A DNA stretch of 64,000 nt from JANOYY01 sp043720395 (GTDB lineage Bacteria; Actinomycetota; Acidimicrobiia; Acidimicrobiales; JANYDT01): positions 1 through 64,000 of the forward strand of contig JAYSSR010000062.1 in the NCBI GenBank assembly GCA_043720395.1. Direction: 5' to 3'. The position numbers and the translations under genes are program-made. Positions 51,016 to 59,031 of the stretch are shown here, one piece after another. Within the stretch, counting starts at the first letter, position 1, and each line of letters begins with the position of its first letter. The notes under the pieces were generated by a model that saw only the letters and a program-made list of their open reading frames with translations, was not told the DNA's origin and searched no databases.

Positions 51016-51153
51016 CGCTAGCTCGGAGACCTGACTGCTTCTGTCCGACGGGCCGGGCAAGGCAGATTGGCGTTTCACCCGGCCTTCTGTTCTGCCGATT
51101 CACCCGTCGTGGACTTGTCAGATCGCACCGGCCACGAACGCGTGGACCCGCTG

Positions 51154-52413
51154 ATGCGCTCGACCTTCGACGCGACGCAGACCGTTGCGTCGTCGGTGAG
51201 CGATCGGGTCCTGCATCTTGCGGACCGTTTTTTGCCATCGTCAGGCGTCGACGAGCGCTCGGTTCGCGAGGCGCAACGGGCCCGCGTCGGAATCGTGATC
51301 AGTTGGCTCGGAGCGGTGTGCGTCGCCGCTACCGCAACCCTGTACATCTACGTCGGATCCCCGTGGTCCGCAGTCGCGATCTCGTCGATTCTCGTTCCAC
51401 TGCTCCTCGTCGGGCCAATGGTCCGCCGAGGCGTGTCGCTGATGGTCATGACGCACCTCGCGACAGCCGTGACCTGGTTCACAACATTTGCCGTCGCATC
51501 ACGGACGGGCGGATTCCAGTCGCCCGTCGTGGTCTGGAGCTTCTTCCATCCGATCACGACCTACGTAACCTGCGGACGCCGTTCGGCTGCGATCTGGTCT
51601 GCGCTGTCCATCGTGCAGGTTGGCGTCTTCTACGCCGCCGAAAGCTTCGGGTTCCCGGTGGTGCAGGAGCTGTCGACCGACGCTGCCAACGTGCTGCGAG
51701 CAACGGGCTTCATCGGATGCATCGTCGCCAACGTCGCGCTCATTGCGGCGATCGAAGGCGTGCGCGTGGCGTCGCAGGCGGCGGTCGATCGGGCGAATCG
51801 GACGCTGGAACGCGAACGCATCCTCGGTGACATGCACGACGGGGTCGGGAGCCACCTGCTCGGCTTGATGATGCAGGTTCGCGCCAATCGCATCGACAAT
51901 GCACGGCTCGTGCAGGGGCTCGTGTCGTGTCTCGACGACCTCAAGCTCATCGTCGACTCGCTGGATCCGATCGAACGATCCTTCGAGGTCGCCATGGGTG
52001 AGCTGCGTGCGCGTGTGGAGCCTCGATGTGCAGCGGCGGACCTTGACCTCACGTGGTCGACCGTCGCGCCAGCTACGGCCATTGACGCCGAACGAACGCT
52101 GCAGGTCTTGCGTGCCTTGCAGGAGATGATCAACAACGCGATCCGCCACTCCCAAGGAGGACGCATCGATGTCGAGCTCTCGCCTGCAGGAGGAAACGAG
52201 TACGTCGTCTCGGTGCGCGACCACGGAGTCGGGTTCAACCCGTTGATTCCCTCAGGATCGGGGCGAGGCATGACGAGCCTCCAGTCGCGAGCACAGCGAC
52301 TGCACGGTTCGCTCGTCATCGAACGATCGGAGCCGGGAGCCCGTCTGGTGCTCCGCTTTCCCCTCAAGGAAGGCGGCCGGGCTTTCCCTCGTCGCGTGGA
52401 AGGTGCACACTGA
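51154..52413 (+). CDS. Sensor histidine kinase, NarL-partner type
   Basis: About 419 residues from the ATG giving MRSTFDATQ; in-frame GTG codons at 51109 and 51142 are alternatives. Residues about 45-215 form six hydrophobic segments (ISWLGAVCVAATATLYIYVG to TGFIGCIVANVALIAAI). The phospho-acceptor region is ERERILGDMHDGVGSHLLGL, with His in a DHxGxG-like box (HPK7 type). The ATPase domain has LQEMINNAIRHSQ (N-box), VRDHGVGFNP (G1) and GRGMTSLQSRAQRLHG (G2). Partners of this type are usually NarL/LuxR response regulators, yet none lies here. The next gene is a large SARP-like regulator, coupled to this one. Confidence 0.88.
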   Translation: MRSTFDATQTVASSVSDRVLHLADRFLPSSGVDERSVREAQRARVGIVISWLGAVCVAATATLYIYVGSPWSAVAISSILVPLLLVGPMVRRGVSLMVMTHLATAVTWFTTFAVASRTGGFQSPVVVWSFFHPITTYVTCGRRSAAIWSALSIVQVGVFYAAESFGFPVVQELSTDAANVLRATGFIGCIVANVALIAAIEGVRVASQAAVDRANRTLERERILGDMHDGVGSHLLGLMMQVRANRIDNARLVQGLVSCLDDLKLIVDSLDPIERSFEVAMGELRARVEPRCAAADLDLTWSTVAPATAIDAERTLQVLRALQEMINNAIRHSQGGRIDVELSPAGGNEYVVSVRDHGVGFNPLIPSGSGRGMTSLQSRAQRLHGSLVIERSEPGARLVLRFPLKEGGRAFPRRVEGAH

Positions 52414-52417
52414 CGGC

Positions 52418-55400
52418 GTGGCGCTGCCCTTCCGATACGCACCACCCCCCAAAGTTCCGTGGACAGTCCTGCGCCCACGGCTCCTGCGCGTCCTCAACCG
52501 ACGCTTCGACGTCCGACTCGTGACCGTCGCCGCGGGCGCGGGCATCGGCAAGACGACGCTGCTCTCGCAGGCCGTTGAGGAGAACCGTCTCGACCCGCAT
52601 GGGCGTGATGTTTGGCTGTCGCTCGAACGTGCCGACTCCTCGGCATCGACACTTGCGGGATCGATCCTCCGGGCCCTCGGACGCCCCACCGAGCCGCACC
52701 GGGTCACCACCGCTGATGACATCTGCGACGCGATCTGGGACGAGACGCCAACACCCGTCTGCATCATCCTCGACGACGCGCACCACCTCGTGGGGACACC
52801 CGGCGGCGAACTGCTCGCGACACTCGTGGCACGGCTTCCCGCGAACGGACATCTCGTGCTCGCCGGACGCGACCTCCCAGCGCTGCCCCGCGCTCGACTG
52901 CTCTCGCAGCAGCAGGCACTCGCCATCGTCGAGGCGGATCTGCGCTTCACGAACGACGAAGGGGGCGAGTTCGCCGAGCGCCGGGGCGTCCCCGCATTCC
53001 TCCTCGACGACACCGCAGGCTGGCCCGCCCTTGCCGAGCTGCGCGCCGCCTACGGTGCACCAGCTGATCGCGAGTTCCTCTGGGAGGAAGTACTTGCACC
53101 GCTCAGCCTTGACGACCGCGAAGCGTTCTTGCTCATAGCTGCGGTCGGTGGGGGCGATGCGGACATTGTCGAAGCGGCGGCGGGACGGCGAGTCGATATC
53201 GACGTCCTCGAGGCGCTTCCCCTGACCGTCTCCGATGATCGAGGCGGCCTTCGCCCTCACGCCCTGTGGGCCGACATGGCCCGCAGCGTATTGGACCTCG
53301 CAGATCTGCAGGCATGTCGTCGGCGGGTCGGAGCCGTGCTCCGCGATCGCGGTGACTATGGGTCCGCGTTCGAGCTCTTCGCAGATACCGACGACTGGGA
53401 CGCCGCCCTCGAAACACTCTTCGACGCCTGCAACGACCAGCGTCATCCACCCTGGCCCGACGTGGTCGCGCGGTGGCAGACGCGGGTCGACCCGGCCCTC
53501 GCGGATCGTCCGGAAGTCATCTACCTCGACGCCTACCTGGCCCGAAGTGCGGACCCCTGGTCCGACAATGCGTGGAAGGCGTTCGGACGCTCGACCGATG
53601 CCTTTCGCTCCCGCGGCGATTCGAGTCGTGCGGTCGCCGCCGAAGTGCGGATGCTCTGGTCCGCCTGGTTGCGACGCGATCGCGACGCAATCGTTTCGAT
53701 GGACCGGCGGATGTTTCCGGACTTCACCGGGCGGCCCGGTGAGGGACTGCTCACGAACATGGCGATGCTCGCTGACATCGACGGCGATACCGCAACACTC
53801 CGTGGTGTTGCGACCAAACTCAGGACACACCGCCTTGAGCCGCGCCTCGCTCACTTCGCCGGGCTGCACCTGGTCCACGCCGACCTCGTCGATGGCTGCG
53901 CCTCCGAATCGACGGCCCTGATGGCCGCCGAGACCGCATCGGCTGGCGGCGTGATCGCGCCTGCTGCCGCGAGCGGATGGGCGCTGCTCGCCCCCGGGAT
54001 CGTGGCCTGGGCCCGAGGTGCACTCGACGAGGCGCTCGCTTTCGACACCGCCCGGATCGGACCGCAGTTCTCGATCGCCGAACGCGCACCAGCGCTCGGG
54101 TTCGGGGCTGTCCGGGCAGCCCATCTCGGACGATTCGACGAAGCTGCGTCATACCTCGGCGAACTGCGTGCGATCTCGAACGATCCGGTCCCCGACCTAC
54201 TGGCTGGCTATCTCGCGGTCGCCGACGCGACGCTCGCGTTCGCCCGCGGCGATATCGATGCCGCGACCGAGGCCCTTCGATACGGACTCGCCGACCGCGA
54301 CCTCCATCCGAGCGGGGCGGGTCGCGCCGTGCTGTGGTTTCCCGTCGTGCCGTATCTGCTCGACGCGCGCTGTCGAGACCTGCTCGACGCCCGCACGACC
54401 GGCGTCGGTCGTGGGCGCGCGCTGGCTCTGTGTCGGACGTTGCCGGCGTGGCGCGCCGGCACGTCCACCCCCACCGACGCGGACCTGGAGCTCCTCGACG
54501 ACCCGTCGTCGCTTCTGGCGGCGTTACCGCTTGCGCTCGTCGTCGAGATCGCGGCACGTGCCAACGAGCTTCGCGATCCGCGCGGCCGCGCGGCGCTCGA
54601 ATTCGCGAGCGAACGTTCGCCCGGAGCCGTTCGAGACCTGTTGGCTCGCCACGCATCCGGACCGGGCAAGCTTGCGAAGGTCGTCGCCGCGGTGGGTACC
54701 GGGTTGTCGCTCCCCCCGCAGCACGACGTCCGCATCGAGGTATTCGGACCTTTGCGCATGTTCCGTGGCGGCGTCCTCGTGACGCACCCCGATGCGGCGC
54801 GCGAACGGGTTCGCCAGCTCCTGCTCGCACTGGTCGCCCATCGAGAGATCCGCCGCAGCCGACTCGGCACGCTGCTCTGGCCCGACCGCGACGACGCGGC
54901 GGTTTCGTCCAACCTCCGCATGACGTTGTCGTATCTCCAGAACCTCCTCGAACCGGACCGTGTGAAGGCGGTCGCCGCCTGGTACCTCCGCCAGGACGCC
55001 GGTGTCCTGCGTCTCGACGGCGGGGACCATCTGGTCGTCGATGCCTGGGAGGTTGAATGGCTGCTCGACCAGGCAGACCTCGCTCGGGCGGAAGCGACGC
55101 CATCGATCGAGCTCACCCATCTCCTCGACGCGCTGCGATCGTGGTCGGGCGAATACCTCGAAGACGTGGCCGGTGAGGAGTGGGCGGAGCCGCTGCGCCA
55201 GCGTGTCGAGGGACGGCTGGTTCGCGCTGCCCTTCGGTGCGGCGAGCTCCTGCTTGGCGGAGGTCGCCCCGACGAAGCGATCGCCGTCGCGGAGCGAGCG
55301 TTGCGGGCCGAGAAGTGGTCGGAGGCGGCCTACCGCCTCAGCAGCCGGGCGCACCTCGCCCACGGCGACCGTGCCGGCGCACTGCGGACGATCGCCGCCT

Positions 55401-55483
55401 GTCGACGGATGTGTGCCGAGCTCGGCGTCGAGCCGGAGCGCGAGACCGTCGCCATCGAGCGCTCGCTCATGGGCGAGCCTTGA
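52418..55483 (+). CDS. Large ATPase transcriptional regulator, MalT-like with SARP/BTAD C-terminus
   Basis: About 1,021 residues from a GTG (another at 52403 overlaps the kinase stop). An N-terminal STAND-type ATPase has Walker A AGAGIGKTTLLSQA (39-52) and Walker B CIILDDAHH. A long helical TPR-like middle (about 270-700) follows. Then comes a winged helix (RIEVFGPLRMFRGG, RQLLLALVAHREIRRSRLG, TLLWPDRDDAAVSSNLRMTL) and a bacterial transcriptional activation domain (YLEDVAGEEWAEPLRQRVEG, LRTIAACRRMCAELGVEPE). It should activate transcription when a ligand or partner releases the ATPase. Its position between a histidine kinase and an operon of secreted proteins suggests it controls that operon. 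Confidence 0.88.
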   Translation: MALPFRYAPPPKVPWTVLRPRLLRVLNRRFDVRLVTVAAGAGIGKTTLLSQAVEENRLDPHGRDVWLSLERADSSASTLAGSILRALGRPTEPHRVTTADDICDAIWDETPTPVCIILDDAHHLVGTPGGELLATLVARLPANGHLVLAGRDLPALPRARLLSQQQALAIVEADLRFTNDEGGEFAERRGVPAFLLDDTAGWPALAELRAAYGAPADREFLWEEVLAPLSLDDREAFLLIAAVGGGDADIVEAAAGRRVDIDVLEALPLTVSDDRGGLRPHALWADMARSVLDLADLQACRRRVGAVLRDRGDYGSAFELFADTDDWDAALETLFDACNDQRHPPWPDVVARWQTRVDPALADRPEVIYLDAYLARSADPWSDNAWKAFGRSTDAFRSRGDSSRAVAAEVRMLWSAWLRRDRDAIVSMDRRMFPDFTGRPGEGLLTNMAMLADIDGDTATLRGVATKLRTHRLEPRLAHFAGLHLVHADLVDGCASESTALMAAETASAGGVIAPAAASGWALLAPGIVAWARGALDEALAFDTARIGPQFSIAERAPALGFGAVRAAHLGRFDEAASYLGELRAISNDPVPDLLAGYLAVADATLAFARGDIDAATEALRYGLADRDLHPSGAGRAVLWFPVVPYLLDARCRDLLDARTTGVGRGRALALCRTLPAWRAGTSTPTDADLELLDDPSSLLAALPLALVVEIAARANELRDPRGRAALEFASERSPGAVRDLLARHASGPGKLAKVVAAVGTGLSLPPQHDVRIEVFGPLRMFRGGVLVTHPDAARERVRQLLLALVAHREIRRSRLGTLLWPDRDDAAVSSNLRMTLSYLQNLLEPDRVKAVAAWYLRQDAGVLRLDGGDHLVVDAWEVEWLLDQADLARAEATPSIELTHLLDALRSWSGEYLEDVAGEEWAEPLRQRVEGRLVRAALRCGELLLGGGRPDEAIAVAERALRAEKWSEAAYRLSSRAHLAHGDRAGALRTIAACRRMCAELGVEPERETVAIERSLMGEP

Positions 55484-55531
55484 CGCGGCTCGCTTGCGTT
55501 TCGCTGACGCGCAGCAATGCACACTGCGGAC

Positions 55532-55849
55532 ATGTCGGCACCAATCGCTCCACCGGTTTCCCCGATCGACTCCGCGCTGCCGCACGACGAGCGCCTGACG
55601 GGTGCACTCGCGATCGCTGCGACGACGTGTCATCAGGCGCTGACCGACTACCGATCGGGCCTTCTCGACGAACATGAGGTCACGCGGGCCATCGTGCGAT
55701 CCGGCGTCGTCATCGCACCCGACGAGGTGTGGTTGCTCGACACGAAGGCCGACCGGTGGTGGCGCTACGACGGTGGCGAACCCACCGCTGTCCCGACCTC
55801 GGTCCCGACGGTTGATTCTGCTGTTGATTCTGCGACGGGTCGCAGGTGA
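55532..55849 (+). CDS. Small protein leading the secreted-protein operon
   Basis: This 105-residue protein starts at an ATG after CGGAC; another ATG at 55517 adds five residues. It is soluble, with a central helix and strand pair (ALAIAATTCHQALTDYRSG, VVIAPDEVWLLDTKADRWW). It ends with a repeat-like SVPTVDSAVDS tail. The stop overlaps the next start (GTGA), so it is co-translated with the secreted protein that follows. No family recognised. Confidence 0.65.
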   Translation: MSAPIAPPVSPIDSALPHDERLTGALAIAATTCHQALTDYRSGLLDEHEVTRAIVRSGVVIAPDEVWLLDTKADRWWRYDGGEPTAVPTSVPTVDSAVDSATGRR

Positions 55850-57309
55850 ACCGACGCCGCACGTTCGCCGCCGCCGTCGTGGCGTCGATGTCGGTGGCCG
55901 GATTGTCCTTAACCGCGCCTCCGTCGGCAGTCGCGCAGGTGCCGTCGGGGACCTGGCGACTACGGATCTGCTACTCGGCCGAGCTGAAGCGCTCGGACGC
56001 CTCGCTCGCGGCGTCCGAGCAGAAGACGTACGCGCTCGCGTTCCGTGGTGGCGGAAGTCCTGACCTGTCCGCCACCGCAGCGTTCCCCGGCGGGCTCACC
56101 TTGACCGGCAAGGTCGAGGGGTCGACCTGGAACATCACCAACTGGTACGTCGGCTCCGACGCGGCAACGCGCACGAAGTCCCGAGGTACGGCTCGCGTGA
56201 CCCTGTCCAACGGTGTTGGATCCGGATCGTGGAGCACGATCAAAGGGAACTCCGGGACGTGGGTTCTCTCCGCGGGGACGCCGACGCCCTGCCCGTCCGC
56301 AGCGTCCAAGGTCGGTTCATCCGCTGCCTCATCGCGCATCCGAGTACGGCTGCAGACCGCGCCGACGCACGTCGCAGGAGTCGTGGTGAACCTCGGCGGA
56401 ACGTCAGTCACGACAACCGCGCGAGAGGTCTTTGCAGACATCGTTTCGGGTCCTCTCACGATCAGCGCAACGGGTGCCGAGGTCCGCTCGATTCTCATCC
56501 GCTCGACCGGTGGTGATGCCCTTGCCAATGACGGCACGGGTGCGCACTGCACCGGCGCGTCGGCCCGGGTCACGCTCGACCCGTCCAGCGGCGCAGGCCA
56601 GAAGCAGGACTACATCGTGATCATCGGGCTGCCCGGGAGCACGACGCCGCGCGGCGTCTGCCGAGGTACGCACATCGGTGCCCCACGCACGACAACCCTC
56701 CCGCACGGCCCCGGCAGCCTGAAGCGCTTCGACGCTGAGATCACCTTCGCCGGTGATCCCTTCCTGTCGCCGAACTGCGGACTGATCGCATCGCAGCACA
56801 TCCAGGTGAGCATTCACGGCGGAGTGAATGGCGGCGGGCCCGACCCCTTCTACGGCGGCGGCAACATCAGTGAGTATGAGCCCCGGGAGGTCGTACCGGG
56901 CAGCCCGACGGCACCGCCCGACTGCGAGTCGAACGGCTTTGTGTTCTGGGCGATCGACGGCAACTTCCACGTGGAGCACCTACCGACCGGCGACGTCCGC
57001 ACGCTGGAACTCCGGGTGTGGGTCGCGGGCGGCGGGGACCGGTCGCGGCCGCAACAGTGCCAGACGCCGACAGGTCTGGCGCGTCTCGTCGGAACGATCA
57101 CGCTCATCGACTCCGACGAATTCCTTCGCCCGCAAGGCATCGAGGCCGATGCCATCACCTTCGGCCCGTTCGGTGCCGGCTGCACCGCACACGACCGATC
57201 GTTCTCGAATGTCGCGTTCAAGAGCGGAATCGGTTGGATCTCGAAGGCGAATGTCCAGCTCGCCTGCGAGGCACCGGGCGCCGGCCTCAGCCCGAAGAAC
57301 TGCGCCTAG
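55846..57309 (+). CDS. Secreted beta-rich protein, first of the surface operon
   Basis: This 487-residue protein starts at a GTG. Its signal peptide is RRRTFAAAVVASMSVAGLS, with cleavage near AVA-QVP. The mature protein is Ser/Thr/Gly-rich and beta-structured, with a first domain around ALAFRGGGSPDLSATAAFPG (about 60-150). A larger C-terminal part holds paired Cys (CRGTH, FLSPNCG, APPDCES, PQQCQT, FGAGC, LSPKNC) that suggest disulfides. No catalytic motif or known fold. It follows the small gene by overlap, and about 76 bases separate it from the next secreted protein. Confidence 0.75.
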   Translation: MNRRRTFAAAVVASMSVAGLSLTAPPSAVAQVPSGTWRLRICYSAELKRSDASLAASEQKTYALAFRGGGSPDLSATAAFPGGLTLTGKVEGSTWNITNWYVGSDAATRTKSRGTARVTLSNGVGSGSWSTIKGNSGTWVLSAGTPTPCPSAASKVGSSAASSRIRVRLQTAPTHVAGVVVNLGGTSVTTTAREVFADIVSGPLTISATGAEVRSILIRSTGGDALANDGTGAHCTGASARVTLDPSSGAGQKQDYIVIIGLPGSTTPRGVCRGTHIGAPRTTTLPHGPGSLKRFDAEITFAGDPFLSPNCGLIASQHIQVSIHGGVNGGGPDPFYGGGNISEYEPREVVPGSPTAPPDCESNGFVFWAIDGNFHVEHLPTGDVRTLELRVWVAGGGDRSRPQQCQTPTGLARLVGTITLIDSDEFLRPQGIEADAITFGPFGAGCTAHDRSFSNVAFKSGIGWISKANVQLACEAPGAGLSPKNCA

Positions 57310-57385
57310 CACTCACTTGAACCACACGACCACGACCACGACCACGACCCTGACCCTGCCCACGGCACCTGACGGAGGAACTCCG

Positions 57386-59023
57386 ATGAAGAAGCGTCCG
57401 ACTCCATTTACCACAATACTAAGTACACTTAGTATAACGTTGTTGTTGTTCACGACGATCGGCACCCCGCGCGCCGAAGCCCAGTTCATCGCGCAGCCGT
57501 GCGTTCTCACCGGGACCGAGTACAGCTGCGCGATCAGCCAAACGAACCCGCCGAAGGGCGTCGTGATCACGGTGACCCTCACCGATGACGAAGCGAAGAC
57601 GGCCGCGACCGACCTCGCGAAGTTCCGCCTGCCCCCGCGCAAGTACGACAAGGTCACGGTGAAGGCAATCGGATCCGACGGAAAGGCCACTGCTGCCATC
57701 GTCCAGGTGACCATCCGGGTCGGTGACGGTCCGTCCATCGATTCGGCGCGAACCACGGGAGGTGCTGCGTCTGCTGACATACCGGGGGGTCTCGAACTCG
57801 GCAGCGGCAAGGAGGTCAAGGTCCTCATCAGCACGGTCGATTCAGCCTTCAACGTCGACGAAGTCGCGCTGCCAGCCTTGACGGTGGGCGTGGCACCGCC
57901 CCCACCGGTCGTTGTACAGCCGCCAGTTGTTGCCGCAGTGCCCAACCCAATCGCGAACCTCACCGTTGATACGTCTGGCATCACCAACGGATTGGTCGAG
58001 GTCGGAAAGCAGGTGACCTTCACGGCTGCGTTCGACGTGGCAGCAGGCACCAAGTACAGCTACAAATGGGCGATACAGGGCTACGCGAGTCCGCCGAACG
58101 CCCCCCTCGTCGAAGCTCTCGCGAAGAAGGCCGGAACTTACACCTCGTCGGTCACGGTGACCTCTGGCAAGGCCACGAAGACGGCCTCGATCACGTATCG
58201 CATCGTCGACAAAATTGCCGCCAAGGTCGTACGTCCGAAGCGGATCTTCGCAGGCAAGGTCCTGGAATGGAAACTCGAGAACGTCCGCGGTGGCATCCCC
58301 GCTGTAGGCCCGACGCCGTACAACATCGAGTGGCTCGTCGACGGTGCCCCGAGCGGCACGGGACTGTCCTTCAAGGCGAAGCTCGGGAAGAAGGATTCAT
58401 ACGCTTTCGAGATCCGAATTACCGATAACGGGCTCCATCGAGCTGGAGCTCCGAAGACCGGCAATTGGACCGAAAAGGTCACCGGCTGTGCGACGGAATT
58501 GCGGAAATGGTGGCAGGGTCGCCTGCGCTTCCAGGTCGTCGACCTCACGGGTTCGAATCCCTGCGACGAGACGACCACCACGACTCCCGTGTCCGGCGCT
58601 GGAACCGGCTGGTACTGGCTGGAGTTCAAGGGCGTCGCCGGTCAGTTCGTCGACATGAATCCGGACCAGCTCGACAACCCGAACGAGTCCGACCCGGCGA
58701 AGCGCATCGGGAGCTACAAGATCGCTGCGGGGTACAAGTTCGCCTCGTCCGGCAAACCACAACTCGTTGCTCCGGTCGGGCCCGGGGTCGGGACGCTGCA
58801 GCTGCGTATCAACCAAGACGGCACCTGCACGTGGAACTGGGGTTCGGTCCGAGGTCCGGACACCGGCACGTCGTGCTCACTGTCGACCGCCGGAGGAACC
58901 GCTACGAACAACAAGGGCGCGACGACCGCGTACAAGCTGACCCGGATGAGCGCATCGGAAGCTCAGACCGCCAAGGACCGGCTCGGAGGGCGCACCGACT
59001 TCGACTCCCCCGGCAAGGCCTAA
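57386..59023 (+). CDS. Secreted multidomain beta-sandwich protein
   Basis: This 545-residue protein starts at an ATG with GGAGGA seven bases upstream (57374-57379). The signal peptide (ILSTLSITLLLFTTIGT) is encoded by unusual AT-rich codons that form a perfect palindrome. The mature part has an N-terminal region with VVITVTLTDDEAKTAATDL, a Pro/Val linker (VAPPPPVVVQPPVVAAVPNP) and one or two PKD-like Ig folds (VGKQVTFTAAFDVAAGTKYSY, TSSVTVTSGKATKTASITYR). A C-terminal domain (GWYWLEFKGVAGQFVDMNP, DGTCTWNWGSV) completes it. Likely a surface or matrix protein. There is no sortase signal or transmembrane end. Confidence 0.75.
   Translation: MKKRPTPFTTILSTLSITLLLFTTIGTPRAEAQFIAQPCVLTGTEYSCAISQTNPPKGVVITVTLTDDEAKTAATDLAKFRLPPRKYDKVTVKAIGSDGKATAAIVQVTIRVGDGPSIDSARTTGGAASADIPGGLELGSGKEVKVLISTVDSAFNVDEVALPALTVGVAPPPPVVVQPPVVAAVPNPIANLTVDTSGITNGLVEVGKQVTFTAAFDVAAGTKYSYKWAIQGYASPPNAPLVEALAKKAGTYTSSVTVTSGKATKTASITYRIVDKIAAKVVRPKRIFAGKVLEWKLENVRGGIPAVGPTPYNIEWLVDGAPSGTGLSFKAKLGKKDSYAFEIRITDNGLHRAGAPKTGNWTEKVTGCATELRKWWQGRLRFQVVDLTGSNPCDETTTTTPVSGAGTGWYWLEFKGVAGQFVDMNPDQLDNPNESDPAKRIGSYKIAAGYKFASSGKPQLVAPVGPGVGTLQLRINQDGTCTWNWGSVRGPDTGTSCSLSTAGGTATNNKGATTAYKLTRMSASEAQTAKDRLGGRTDFDSPGKA
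57416..57435 (+). promoter_or_regulatory. AT-rich perfect palindrome inside a signal-peptide coding region
   Basis: ATACTAAGT and ACTTAGTAT flank AC, a 20-base palindrome in a GC-rich gene. It uses rare ATA and CTA codons, so the DNA sequence itself appears to be selected. It could be a regulator binding site or internal promoter element, or an mRNA hairpin near the start codon. Confidence 0.4.
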
Positions 59024-59031
59024 AGGCCTCT

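Noticed and set aside
58546..58565. A GGGTTCGAATCCC stretch like the T-arm of a tRNA
   Set aside because: It lies in frame inside the secreted-protein gene at 57386. No matching acceptor stem, D-arm or anticodon arm can be placed around it.
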